From the NCBI RefSeq assembly GCF_024055575.1, contig NZ_JAMXOE010000013.1, positions 62,001 to 126,000 of the forward strand: a stretch of DNA of 64,000 bases. The letters run 5' to 3'. Numbering within the stretch: position 1 is the stretch's first letter; each line of letters begins with the position of its first letter. The translations under genes were made by a program, and so were the position numbers. This stretch comes from Mucilaginibacter flavidus (GTDB lineage: Bacteria > Bacteroidota > Bacteroidia > Sphingobacteriales > Sphingobacteriaceae). Shown here in pieces: positions 50,280 through 58,858 of this stretch. Under the pieces are notes generated by a model, which saw only the letters and a program-made list of their open reading frames with translations, ran no database searches and had not been told where the DNA came from.

Positions 50280-50611
50280 TTCACCCTGTCCCCATGGGAC
50301 TTCGGCTCGGATATTACTAAAAAATGCAAATCGGCATCGCTATTGTTTAATATGCGGTGCTTTGTGTTTGGGGCTATGTGGATCGATTCATTTGCCTGTA
50401 CTGTTTTGCTTTCCCCTCCAACCTCGAATGTCGCGGTTCCGGATAAAATATAGAATACCTGCTGTGCATTATGGTGGTAATGCAACTGCTCGCCGGTGCC
50501 GGGTGGCATGCGTTCCTGTATAACGCTTAGCGTGTTTGATTTTAACAGGTGCCAGCCGTCGCACTGGTTGCCCCAGGTATAATGTTCGGCATTTTGGGTG
50601 GATGTAATCAT
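50258..50611 (-). CDS. small cupin-domain protein
   Basis: A 117-residue single-cupin protein. The metal motif is GTGEQLHYHHNAQQVFYILSG (HxHHx11 type), followed by PNTKHRILNNSDADLHFLVI with the second His. Typical of mannose-6-phosphate isomerase-like cupins of unknown substrate. Cytosolic, no neighbours on its strand. Confidence 0.85.
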   Translation of the reverse strand: MITSTQNAEHYTWGNQCDGWHLLKSNTLSVIQERMPPGTGEQLHYHHNAQQVFYILSGTATFEVGGESKTVQANESIHIAPNTKHRILNNSDADLHFLVISEPKSHGDRVNVDVVTL

Positions 50612-50641
50612 AGTACAAATTTAAATTTTCCGGGGCAAATT

Positions 50642-50742
50642 TTAAGCCCCACCTAAATCCTCCCCGGTAGGGAGGACTTGAAAAAATGAAAGTGCGCGAA
50701 GCTAAAGTCTCCCCTACCGGGGGAGATTTAGAGGGGGCTTTA
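50642..50742. repeat. CCCC-TACC-GGGG hairpin element, copy upstream of the T9SS gene
   Basis: AAGCCCCACCTAAATCCTCCCC... (left) and AGTCTCCCCTACCGGGGGAG... ending GGGGGCTTT (right), near-identical to the element at 38317-38403 with an unrelated middle. Confidence 0.85.
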
Positions 50743-50892
50743 CGCTATACAGGCAGTACAATTTGATACAAGTTTGAACAAACGGCGCAATAAGGCCAAA
50801 AAACCGTTTGTTTTTGTAATTTAACCCTTAAGCGTTAGCTAATTAAATTACATTTGAGGTTCAAACCAATGCTTCGCGCCTTTTAGTTATTG

Positions 50893-52836
50893 ATGAAACC
50901 GTTTTGGCTTAAGTTATTTTTACCGGCAATTGGTATCCTGTTGGCTATGCAAAGCTACGCACAGGTATGTACTGGCAGCCTTGGCGACCCGGTTATTAAC
51001 CAGGATTTTGGCTCGGGCGTAAACCCCGGTGCGCCATTATCAACCAGTGTAACCAACTATAATTATTATAACGCCGATTGCCCCAACGACGGCAGCTATA
51101 CCATTGCCACCAGCACCAATGCCTGTTTTGGCCGCAGCTGGCACACCGTATCAAGCGACCATACCGGCAACCCCAACGGGTACATGATGATTGTTAATGC
51201 CTCAAACGACCCCGGGCTTTTTTACACGCAAACCGCCGAAGCCGGGCAATTATGCCCTAACACTACTTATTACTTCTCTGCATTTATAGGTAATCTGATT
51301 CTCTCTTCGGCCTGCGGCGGCGCAGCGACAAAACCAAACATTACCTTTTCTATTGAAACCCCGGAGGGTCTAAAACTGAACCAGCCCTATAATACCGGGG
51401 ATATCGATACCTCGCCCGAATTTACATGGAAGGAATACGGCACCTATTTTACCACCCCGGCAAATGTTACCACCGTTGTGGTAAAAATGATAAACAATGC
51501 CCCCGGCGGCTGCGGTAACGATTTGGCGTTGGATGATATCACCTTTCGCGCCTGCGGGCCGCTTATCCAATCGGGATTTGGGGCATCTACAGGGCAAGGC
51601 ACGCAGGAGTTGTGCGAGGGCGGCAGTGCCAAATATTCGCTGAAAGCTGACGTAACCGGCCCAAGTCCCGTATTGCAATGGCAGGCAAATTACAACGGAC
51701 AAGGTTGGGGAGATATCCAGGGTAAAAACACCAACACCCTCGACCTTGATTTTCAGAATGCTGTAAAAGGCATTTACCAGTACCGCATCGGTGTTGCCAA
51801 CGGGTCTGACATTGCATCGGTTGGGTGCCGGGTTTATTCAACGCCGTTGACGGTCACGGTTAACCCGCTGCCGGTCGTCGCGGCCATACCGCCTAAGACC
51901 TTTTGCGAGGGATACCCCCTTACGCTGGAGGCTACCGGCGGGGCAACTTACTTATGGACGGGGCCGGGCATGCAGCCTACTACGCAAAATCCATTGGTAA
52001 TAAACAGCGCTACACCGGCAAACCAGGGTACCTATACCGTTGTTGCCACGTCCGACAAAGGCTGCCCCGCAGCGCCCGTGCAGGTGCAGGTTAAAGTTGT
52101 GCCCAAAGTCGTGGCAGTAGTAAGCGGCCCTGTCCCCATTTGTGCAGGCGATAAAACGCAATTAACCGCATCAGGCGGCTTATATTACAAATGGACGCCA
52201 TCAACCGGGCTCGACCATGACGATATCCCCAACCCGGTTGCCAGTCCGTTAGAGACTGCTACATACGCTGTAAACGTGAGCAACGATGGCTGTAATGACG
52301 ATACCAAATCAATAACCGTAACCGTAAGGCAGCTTCCTACAGCCGATGGCGGCGGCGATAAAAAGATATTCGAGGGGCAATCGGTAAAACTGAATGGTAC
52401 CATAGGTGGCGATGAAATCAGCAGCTTTGCCTGGTCGCCCGCAACAGCGCTTGATAACCCATCGTCGGTTACGCCAACGGCCAACCCGACAGATGATATT
52501 ACCTACACCCTTACAGTAACATCGCAAAACTGCGGCATAGCAACCAGCAAGGTTTTTGTAAGGGTTTATAAAAAAGTAACGGTACCCAATGCATTTTCGC
52601 CCAATAATGATGGTATCAATGACCTTTGGAATATCGAGGCGCTGGTAACCTACCCTGATTGTTCGCTACAGGTTTTTGACCGGTATGGCAGAAACGTATT
52701 TAAAAGCACCGGCTACTCAAAAGCCTGGGACGGCACCTATGGCGGCTCGCAGTTGCCCGAAGGGGTTTATTATTATATCATCGACCTAAAAAATAATACG
52801 CCAAAGCTTACGGGGTGGGTGCTGATTGTGAGATAA
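50893..52836 (+). CDS. T9SS type B-exported multi-Ig surface protein
   Basis: A 647-residue secreted protein. Signal peptide 1-24 (MKPFWLKLFLPAIGILLAMQ). Residues about 30-210 form a carbohydrate-binding-like beta domain; 210-560 hold several Ig/PKD-like domains (VKVVPKVVAVVSGPVPICAG, TVNPLPVVAAIPPKTFCEG, VTVRQLPTADGGGDKKIFEG). The C-terminal 80 residues, starting VPNAFSPNNDGINDLWNI and ending LTGWVLIVR, are the gliding/T9SS type B sorting domain, so it is exported by PorSS and left at the surface. ATG at 50893 is preferred to 50890. Ligand unknown. Confidence 0.9.
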   Translation: MKPFWLKLFLPAIGILLAMQSYAQVCTGSLGDPVINQDFGSGVNPGAPLSTSVTNYNYYNADCPNDGSYTIATSTNACFGRSWHTVSSDHTGNPNGYMMIVNASNDPGLFYTQTAEAGQLCPNTTYYFSAFIGNLILSSACGGAATKPNITFSIETPEGLKLNQPYNTGDIDTSPEFTWKEYGTYFTTPANVTTVVVKMINNAPGGCGNDLALDDITFRACGPLIQSGFGASTGQGTQELCEGGSAKYSLKADVTGPSPVLQWQANYNGQGWGDIQGKNTNTLDLDFQNAVKGIYQYRIGVANGSDIASVGCRVYSTPLTVTVNPLPVVAAIPPKTFCEGYPLTLEATGGATYLWTGPGMQPTTQNPLVINSATPANQGTYTVVATSDKGCPAAPVQVQVKVVPKVVAVVSGPVPICAGDKTQLTASGGLYYKWTPSTGLDHDDIPNPVASPLETATYAVNVSNDGCNDDTKSITVTVRQLPTADGGGDKKIFEGQSVKLNGTIGGDEISSFAWSPATALDNPSSVTPTANPTDDITYTLTVTSQNCGIATSKVFVRVYKKVTVPNAFSPNNDGINDLWNIEALVTYPDCSLQVFDRYGRNVFKSTGYSKAWDGTYGGSQLPEGVYYYIIDLKNNTPKLTGWVLIVR

Positions 52837-52850
52837 AAAGCCTTCAAATC

Positions 52851-53000
52851 CACGTCATTGCGAGGAACGAAGCAACCTCTACGAAGGACAGTCATGGACC
52901 GTTATCTGGTGGTATCCCAAATGCGGCGTTTGAGTAAACACAAGCTTTTTACTTCTTGATTAGCAGGCGTAAAGATTGCTTCGTTCCTCGCAATGACGTG
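52851..53000. repeat. MITE-like element with 25-bp perfect terminal inverted repeats
   Basis: CACGTCATTGCGAGGAACGA... at 52851-52875 is the exact reverse complement of 52976-53000, flanking about 100 bases of non-coding DNA. The 25-bp repeat ends in CAATGACG. The same family is at 29832-29912. Confidence 0.9.
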
Positions 53001-53019
53001 ATGGTGAGTTTGGAGCGGC

Positions 53020-53378
53020 TGGAACGTTTGTTATAGGGGATAACGGGAGTTACAAGTGTTACAAGGAAATAGCCATAAACCACCAACCGGCCTGTCATGC
53101 TGGGCGGGAAATGACAAAAAAGGGTGTCATGCTGAGGCACTCGAAGCATGCGGGCAAAGGCCTATACAAGCGGACAGGTCTGCGCACAGCTAAGCACGCG
53201 GACAGGCCACTGCGCTCATGCTTCGAGTGCCTCAGCATGACACCCTTTGTATTGCTTGGTTTTACAATCCAGTCTGATCATGCCAATCTTTAAATCCTAT
53301 AAATCATGGTTCAGACAAATGTTTCCTGTAACGGATGGAACGCGTGTAAAGGGGAATAACAAACGTTCCAAGTGTAAC
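53020..53378. repeat. long imperfect inverted repeat enclosing a second element
   Basis: TGGAACGTTTGTTATAGGGG... (53020-53070) against the complement of 53321-53378 (TGTAACGGATGGAACGCGTG...). Matching words are GGAACGTTTGTTAT and TTACAGGAAA. The 53119-53248 element lies in the loop, as if inserted into a word-repeat hairpin. Confidence 0.65.
53119..53248. repeat. MITE-like element with 32-bp perfect inverted repeats
   Basis: AAAGGGTGTCATGCTGAGGC... at 53119-53150 is the perfect complement of 53217-53248. Internal direct repeats GCGGACAGG and GCAC appear between. Not coding. Confidence 0.88.
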
Positions 53379-53408
53379 AAACCGTCGCCTTTTGCCTTTC
53401 AGCCAAGT

Positions 53409-53590
53409 GCAAATCAAATTGTCGCTTACAGATTTTTGGCTAAAGCCTCTATCGTGTTATTTATGTCCCGTCCCTTAAAAGGGACGGCAATGAAACAGTT
53501 CTTTTCAATTCATTGCCGTCTGGCTTTAGCCGACGGAAATTATAAAATAACAATGCAGGGCTTTAGCCAAATTTCGCCATGCTGTATGGT
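53409..53590. repeat. composite REP element, copy 2
   Basis: GCAAATCAAATTGTCGC, TTTTGGCTAAAGCC, CCGTCCCTTAAAAGGGACGG (53468-53487), CCGTC-T-GGCTTTAGCCGACGG (53516-53536), then GGCTTTAGCCAA. Same order as 46273-46450. Stem bases differ on both sides together (GTCAC/GTGAC against GTCCC/GGGAC). Confidence 0.8.
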
Positions 53591-53671
53591 GGGGAAGATA
53601 AACGTCTGTCAGGTATTACGGCTTCAATTTGGTTTGCGCCCTTTCAGCTTTTACCTTTCACGTCAAAACCC

Positions 53672-53679
53672 TATCTTTG
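53672..53679 (+). promoter_or_regulatory. -7 element of the SprT-like gene
   Basis: TATCTTTG fits TAnnTTTG exactly, 14 bases before the TTG start at 53694; the leader would be very short. No clear -33 element. Confidence 0.4.
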
Positions 53680-53693
53680 TATTGAGGTAAAAA

Positions 53694-54311
53694 TTGGATA
53701 AAGTTAAAGTTTTAGAAAGGTATCTCCCGCCCGATGCTGCCCCGCTCATCGGCCGCTGGATTGACTACTTTAAATGCGAATTTAAAATTTCGCGCAACCG
53801 CAACACAAAATTTGGCGACTACCGGCCCCCGCATTCGGGCAAAGGGCACCGCATTTCCGTTAATTTCGATTTAAATCCCTATGCTTTCCTGGTAACAACC
53901 GTGCACGAGTTTGCGCACCTTCATACCTGGAACGAACACAAGCATAAAGCCAAACCGCATGGCACCGAGTGGAAAATGAATTTTAAACGGATGATGCAAC
54001 CATTTTTTGAGAAAGAGGTTTTCCCGGCGGATGTTAAACACGCCATAACAAGCTATTTGAATAATCCGGCCGCATCCAGCTGCACCGACCTTAATTTGTA
54101 CCGGTCGTTGCGTAAGTACGATGCTCCAAAGGAGTCGGAAGCAGTGGCAACGGTTGAGAAAATCCCGTTAAAAGCAATGTTTAAGCTGAAGGACGGCCGT
54201 ATATTCAGGAAAGAGGAAAAGCTGAGGAAGCGTTATAAATGCACAGAAATAAGCTCGAAACGGGTGTATTTATTTAGCCCGGTTGCCGAGGTTGAGCTGA
54301 TTGCAGATTAA
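53694..54311 (+). CDS. SprT-like zinc metalloprotease
   Basis: A 205-residue SprT-domain protein. The zinc motif is VTTVHEFAHLHTWNEH with H71, E72 and H75, and KPHGTEWKMNFKRMM gives the third ligand region. The C-terminal part (EKIPLKAMFKLKDGRIFRKEEKLRKRYKC) is a basic tail that likely binds DNA or rRNA. The start is TTG; no ATG alternative conserves KVKVLERYLPPD. SprT-like proteins cleave DNA-protein crosslinks in eukaryotes; bacterial roles are unclear. Followed by a repeat hairpin and the HD gene. Confidence 0.85.
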   Translation: MDKVKVLERYLPPDAAPLIGRWIDYFKCEFKISRNRNTKFGDYRPPHSGKGHRISVNFDLNPYAFLVTTVHEFAHLHTWNEHKHKAKPHGTEWKMNFKRMMQPFFEKEVFPADVKHAITSYLNNPAASSCTDLNLYRSLRKYDAPKESEAVATVEKIPLKAMFKLKDGRIFRKEEKLRKRYKCTEISSKRVYLFSPVAEVELIAD

Positions 54312-54335
54312 TTGACCTGGGTATGCGTTTTACCG

Positions 54336-54433
54336 CAGGCCTGCGACCTGCGCTGGTGAATTTCGCTCCGTTGGAGCTTGGAAAACACCGAGCCCCAAAG
54401 GGGCGGCACCCGTCAGCACAGGTCGCAGGCCTG
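54336..54433. repeat. 20-bp inverted repeat element between the SprT-like and HD genes
   Basis: CAGGCCTGCGACCTGCGCTG (54336-54355) pairs with CAGCACAGGTCGCAGGCCTG (54414-54433) with one mismatch. Smaller palindromes (GCTCCGTTGGAGC, CCCCAAAGGGG) lie between. Confidence 0.8.
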
Positions 54434-54454
54434 TGCTAATAGACGTTTCAATTT

Positions 54455-55099
54455 ATGATGGACAATTTAGTATTGATTGATAAAACCGTAGCCTTTGTAA
54501 AACAGACACTAGAGGATGCCGAAGGCGGTCATGATTGGTGGCACATACACCGCGTATGGAACAATGCCCGGCTAATTGCCCAAACCGAACAGGCTGATGC
54601 GCTAACCGTTGAACTCGCCGCCCTGCTGCACGATATTGCCGACAGTAAGTTTCATAACGGCGATGAAGAGATAGGCCCCCAAACGGCGGGCAACTTTTTA
54701 AACGGTATTAATGTTGATGCGGAAACCATTCACCATGTACAGCAGATCATCAGGCATATTTCGTTTAAATCAGGCTTTGATAAAAAAGAATTTCAATCCA
54801 TCGAGCTGGATATTGTGCAGGATGCCGACCGCCTTGATGCCATTGGAGCGATAGGTATTGCCCGAGCTTTCAGCTATGGAGGTTTTAAAGGCCGTGAACT
54901 CTATAATCCCGAAGTTACGCCAAATTTGAACATGACCAAGGCCGAATATAAAGCCTCGACCGCGCCCACTATTAATCACTTTTACGAGAAACTGCTATTG
55001 CTTAAGGACAAAATGAACACCGAAACAGGTAAACGACTTGCCCAACAGCGGCATGATTTTATGCTGGCCTACCTGGAGCAGTTTTATTCGGAGTGTTAA
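54455..55099 (+). CDS. HD-domain phosphohydrolase
   Basis: A 214-residue HD hydrolase. The metal pair is H59-D60 in LAALLHDIADSKFH; HDWWHIHRVWNNARLI gives an earlier His, and IVQDADRLDAIGAIGIARAFSYGG the later Asp. This set is that of the YfbR/YedJ-like nucleotide or small-phosphate hydrolase group. An ATG directly before it (54455) and another three bases on are equivalent starts. Substrate unknown. Confidence 0.88.
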   Translation: MMDNLVLIDKTVAFVKQTLEDAEGGHDWWHIHRVWNNARLIAQTEQADALTVELAALLHDIADSKFHNGDEEIGPQTAGNFLNGINVDAETIHHVQQIIRHISFKSGFDKKEFQSIELDIVQDADRLDAIGAIGIARAFSYGGFKGRELYNPEVTPNLNMTKAEYKASTAPTINHFYEKLLLLKDKMNTETGKRLAQQRHDFMLAYLEQFYSEC

Positions 55100-55208
55100 T
55101 CGCTTACCTTATTTCTTAATCCCGGGATAACAATAGACACATTTAGCTGTTGCATCTTGCAAACTAATATTATTATATTTTAAATTTAGGCATGTCTAAA
55201 TTTTTTAT

Positions 55209-55216
55209 TAGATTTG
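55209..55216 (+). promoter_or_regulatory. -7 element of the porin gene
   Basis: TAGATTTG, exact match to TAnnTTTG, 31 bases upstream of the ATG at 55247. No TTG is found 19 bases before. Confidence 0.4.
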
Positions 55217-55246
55217 TATAAAATTTACAATGTTGCATCAGCCCTT

Positions 55247-56554
55247 ATGAAGAAATACCTACTATACCTATTAATTATTGCCGGGATAAACAGCGCATTT
55301 GCGCAGGATACAGTAAAAAAGGAACGCTTTAGCTTCCATTTTCAGCAGACCATAATTACACAATATAAACCCGGTTTCAGCGCCAGCTATACAGGGCTGA
55401 ACAGTTTATCAACAAAAGAAGAAACGCAGAGTTCCATTACCTCTACCTTTTTTGGTGCTGCCAGGCTATGGAAAGGCGCCGAAGCCTATTTTAACCCAGA
55501 AATTTCGGGAGGGGCAGGCTTGAGCAAAACTTTAGGCATAGCAGGTTTCCCTAACGGCGAAACATTCAGGGTAGGCTCTGCTGAACCGAAAATTTATATC
55601 GCGCGTTTATACTTTAAACAGAATTTTGAATGGGGAGCAGAAAAGGATACCATACAAAGCGATGCCAATGTTTTGGCAGGCTTAAAAAGCAAACGTTATT
55701 TTTCGATAGCTGCCGGTAAATTTGGCATGGCCGATTTTTTTGATGGTAACCAGTTTAGTCACGACCCGCGCTCACAGTTTATGAACTGGGCATTGATGGA
55801 TAACGGCGCCTGGGATTATCCCGCGAATACCCGCGGCTACACCATGGGCATAGTTACCGAACTTGGCCAGCCAACCTGGACACTGCGCTTTGCCCTTACC
55901 ATGGTAGTTACGCAAGCCAATTCCTCGATATGGGACGGCAAAGTAGGTAAAGCCAATACACAAACGCTGGAGTACGAAAAACGCTATACTTTGAACGGTC
56001 AGAAAGGAACACTGCGTGTGCTGGGCTTCAGGAACAACGGCAAATTCGGTGATTATAACTTAAGTATCGCCCAAAATCCAACCGCACCAAATGTAGATAC
56101 CACGCAGGCTTACGGCCGGCATAAATATGGCTTCGGTATAAGCGCCGACCAATATTTAAGTAAGGATTTTGGGGTATTTGCAAAAGCCAGCTATAACGAC
56201 GGCCATACGCAAACCTGGTTTTTTACCGAGATTGACCGCACGGTATCTTTCGGCGGTGTGCTAAAAGGTACCTCATGGAAACGCGCTGATGATGAAGTTG
56301 GATTGGCCTTTATTGGCAACGGTTTATCGGCCCCTCATAAAAATTACCTGGCGGCAGGTGGCTACGGGTTTTTAATTGGCGATGGCAAACTAAACTACGC
56401 CCCCGAAATGATTGCCGAACTGTATTACAAGGTTAACGCTTATCAGCACAAGTTATTTTTAACACCCGATTACCAGTTTATTGTAAACCCGGCTTATAAC
56501 AAAGACAGGGGGCCGGTAAATGTGTTTTCGATAAGGGCACATGTGGAATTTTGA
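55247..56554 (+). CDS. OprB-type carbohydrate-selective porin
   Basis: A 435-residue outer-membrane porin. ATG at 55247 begins a signal peptide (MKKYLLYLLIIAGINSAFAQ); an ATG 11 codons upstream has no signal features. Strand pattern with FHFQQTIITQYKPGFSASYTG, YFNPEISGGAGLSKTLGIAG and AAGKFGMADFFDGNQFSHDPRSQF is typical of OprB-type sugar porins, and the last residue is Phe (FSIRAHVEF). It may admit monosaccharides; with the adjacent YceI protein it forms a plausible unit. Confidence 0.82.
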   Translation: MKKYLLYLLIIAGINSAFAQDTVKKERFSFHFQQTIITQYKPGFSASYTGLNSLSTKEETQSSITSTFFGAARLWKGAEAYFNPEISGGAGLSKTLGIAGFPNGETFRVGSAEPKIYIARLYFKQNFEWGAEKDTIQSDANVLAGLKSKRYFSIAAGKFGMADFFDGNQFSHDPRSQFMNWALMDNGAWDYPANTRGYTMGIVTELGQPTWTLRFALTMVVTQANSSIWDGKVGKANTQTLEYEKRYTLNGQKGTLRVLGFRNNGKFGDYNLSIAQNPTAPNVDTTQAYGRHKYGFGISADQYLSKDFGVFAKASYNDGHTQTWFFTEIDRTVSFGGVLKGTSWKRADDEVGLAFIGNGLSAPHKNYLAAGGYGFLIGDGKLNYAPEMIAELYYKVNAYQHKLFLTPDYQFIVNPAYNKDRGPVNVFSIRAHVEF

Positions 56555-56555
56555 A

Positions 56556-56625
56556 TCGGGATTTAGGGATTTAATGGATTAACGCGATGTATGCCGACTA
56601 AATTTAACCCCGCATTAATCCTTTC
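56556..56625. repeat. short word repeat between porin and YceI genes
   Basis: ATCGGGATTTAGGGATTTAATGGATTAACGC with a partly complementary CGCATTAATCC downstream. The word is GGATTTA. Weak compared with other loci. Confidence 0.45.
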
Positions 56626-56698
56626 TCTCTTTTTTCAATCAAATGTAAAAATCGCGTTGGTTTATAACCATTCTAAACAAAATGCGTTTATTAGTACA

Positions 56699-57232
56699 AT
56701 GAAGAAATTTTTGCTGCCCGTATTGCTGATTGTTGTTGCATCGACTGCTTTTACCTATGTAAACAGTACGGTAACCCGTGCTGCCATAGCTTTTAAAACC
56801 AAAAATATGGGCATCGGCGTTGATGGCACCATTGGTGGTTTACAGGCCGATATCCACTTTAACGCAGCCAACCTCGCAGCCAGCAGCGTCGAGGCGTCGG
56901 TTGATGTAAACACATTAAATACCGATAATTCAAGTCGTGATGAGCATTTGCACGGCGAGGACTTTTTCGACGTAACGAATTATCCAAAAATCTTCCTGAA
57001 ATCGGTATCAATAAGTCACCGAAGCGGCAACAACTATACCGGCCGGTTCAATTTGACTATAAAAGCCAAAACTAAACAGGTTGATATTCCATTCACGCTT
57101 ACCCAGGCCAACGGCACATCAACCTTTAAGGGCAGCTTCAAAATAAACCGCCTTGATTACGGCATAGGCACCAGCAGCCTGGTACTAGCCGATGAGGTGA
57201 GTATTAATATTGATGCTGCGGCTAAGGATTAA
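56699..57232 (+). CDS. YceI-family exported protein
   Basis: A 177-residue exported protein. ATG at 56699 gives a signal peptide (MKKFLLPVLLIVVASTAFT); upstream codons show no homology. The body is one lipocalin-like YceI barrel: FKTKNMGIGVDGTIGGLQ, VNTLNTDNSSRDEHLHGEDF, FNLTIKAKTKQVDIPFTL and KINRLDYGIGTSSLVLADE. YceI proteins bind isoprenoids or polyprenyl lipids in the periplasm. ATG and signal agree; it follows the porin by 144 bases. Confidence 0.88.
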   Translation: MKKFLLPVLLIVVASTAFTYVNSTVTRAAIAFKTKNMGIGVDGTIGGLQADIHFNAANLAASSVEASVDVNTLNTDNSSRDEHLHGEDFFDVTNYPKIFLKSVSISHRSGNNYTGRFNLTIKAKTKQVDIPFTLTQANGTSTFKGSFKINRLDYGIGTSSLVLADEVSINIDAAAKD

Positions 57233-57235
57233 ATT

Positions 57236-57325
57236 TAGTCTTGAGTCGAAAGTCTTGAGTCCTAAGTCGGAAAAGGTTATTATTGACTTAGGACTTCCGA
57301 CTAAAGACTATTGACTTGACTCTTC
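57236..57325. repeat. word-repeat hairpin between YceI and APC permease genes
   Basis: Left 57238-57271 (AGTCTTGAGTCGAAAGTCTT...) and right 57285-57322 (complement). The word is AGTCTTGAGTC, the same as at 22652. The right arm overlaps the permease stop codon region. Confidence 0.8.
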
Positions 57326-58646
57326 AGTTCTTATGATACGGTTTCCTCCAAACAATAATGCGCCATACCAGCTCAGCACTTGATAGTGCCACAATTGCAA
57401 AAACTGCAGCCCAAACAGCATGCTCTTCTGATGAAAATGCGCCAAACAGCGCAACAAAATAAACGGTAAAGGGTAGCAAAATCATCAGGCAGAGGCCAGG
57501 GATACCCAAAGGGATTGTGAACGGGCGATGTCTATCCGGCTCTGCTCTGCGTAGTCTTATTAGCGACACATATTCGAGTGAGAGGCCGGCGCCGTAAACG
57601 GTGACATCGATAATCAGTAAATCGCCGAATTTCCATAGCGTCATCAAGCTTACAATAACAGAACATACGATTATTGACACGTAGGGCGTTTGAAAACGGC
57701 GATGCTGGCGGTTAAGTCCTTTATGCAGCAAATCATCATCAGCCATTACCTTTGGCACCCGCGAAACAGATAATAAAACTGCGGCGTATATCCCCAGGCT
57801 GCTGGCCATGCCTGCAAAAGCAATCAGGCCCCCAAGCCATTTGCCGCTGATAATTTCGGCTACTGCCGGGAAGCCTTTATCTTCTAAAACTGCAGCACTT
57901 ATACCGGTTTGCTGGGTAACTAAAATCACCATAACATATAACACTATAACCAGCACGAAAGCAGTAAAAACAGATACCAGGTACGATTTTACCGGTTTAT
58001 CAACCTCTTCGGCATAGGTGGTTACATTGTCCCAGCCCAGGCAGTTCCACATTACCACATACAGCCCCATGCCCAGGGAAGGGAAGGGAACACCTGTTAA
58101 TGATGGCGACGGGATATGTATACCACCGGTATGGTGCGCAAAAAAAAGCGTAAACATGATGATGAAAGGCGCAAACACTATCGCCCCTAAAAATAACGCG
58201 GTCCTTCCCACCGGTACGATGCCTAATATATTAAGCCCTGCCGATACCCAGACAACGCATAAACACAAAGGGATACGGTATTCGGCCAATGCCGGGAAAA
58301 AGTAGGAAGCATACAGCACAAACAGCCCCGGGTAAATTGCCAGGTCGACAAACGTGTAGAGCCAGGTCCACCAACCTTCAAAAAACCCCCAGCGGGTGCC
58401 GAGCGCATATTTTACCCATTTGTAGTAGCCGCCGGTTATGGGCATCATGCTGTTCAGCTCGAGCACGGTTAAAATTGCGGGCACATCCCACAGTATCGGG
58501 GTTATAATCAAGAGCAGTAGCGCACCATGTTCACCTACATGCGTTAGCAAAGGTTCAAGCCCGTACGGCCCGCCGGATACGGTAAAAAAGATAACAGCGA
58601 CAAGCTGTATAATCCTTATTTTTTTTAGTGGCAAAGCGGCTGGCAT
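57324..58646 (-). CDS. APC-superfamily amino acid permease
   Basis: A 440-residue membrane transporter with about twelve helices. PLKKIRIIQLVAVIFFTVSGGPYGLEPLL at the start is the helix-1 signature (FxxVSGGPYGLE), followed by LELNSMMPITGGYYKW and WTWLYTFVDLAIYPGLFVLY, and GGLIAFAGMASSLGIYAAVLLSVSRVP around helix 8. These match the amino acid/polyamine APC group in Bacteroidota. ATG at 58646 is preferred to a TTG two codons upstream. Substrate unknown. Confidence 0.88.
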   Translation of the reverse strand: MPAALPLKKIRIIQLVAVIFFTVSGGPYGLEPLLTHVGEHGALLLLIITPILWDVPAILTVLELNSMMPITGGYYKWVKYALGTRWGFFEGWWTWLYTFVDLAIYPGLFVLYASYFFPALAEYRIPLCLCVVWVSAGLNILGIVPVGRTALFLGAIVFAPFIIMFTLFFAHHTGGIHIPSPSLTGVPFPSLGMGLYVVMWNCLGWDNVTTYAEEVDKPVKSYLVSVFTAFVLVIVLYVMVILVTQQTGISAAVLEDKGFPAVAEIISGKWLGGLIAFAGMASSLGIYAAVLLSVSRVPKVMADDDLLHKGLNRQHRRFQTPYVSIIVCSVIVSLMTLWKFGDLLIIDVTVYGAGLSLEYVSLIRLRRAEPDRHRPFTIPLGIPGLCLMILLPFTVYFVALFGAFSSEEHAVWAAVFAIVALSSAELVWRIIVWRKPYHKN

Positions 58647-58858
58647 CGGCAATAAAAATATTATTTATTAGCCGTGAAATCTAATGCCAACTTTAAAATT
58701 TCCTTAAAAAAACATTAACTCAACGTATCATAAATTTTACAATTTATTCCCTTCCCGCATACCGTGTTAAACCAAAATTAAGTAACCGTTACATTTCTTC
58801 CGCGCCTTAAAAAGCCGCAACCTATTGTTTAGTTTTAATAAAATTGAAAGCTATTGCT

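Larger units (their letters stand above)
52837..53693. other. gene-free 857-base repeat tract
   Basis: No supported gene. It holds the MITE-like element 52851-53000, an outer word-repeat inverted pair (53020-53070 with 53321-53378), a second perfect inverted repeat element inside that pair (53119-53248), and a composite REP element (53409-53590). Small frames here, such as 53111-53293, are repeat DNA. Confidence 0.8.

Noticed and set aside
52837..53693. Small frames in the repeat tract (for example 53111-53293 and 53247-53690)
   Set aside because: They fall on inverted repeat and REP DNA with no protein-like features.
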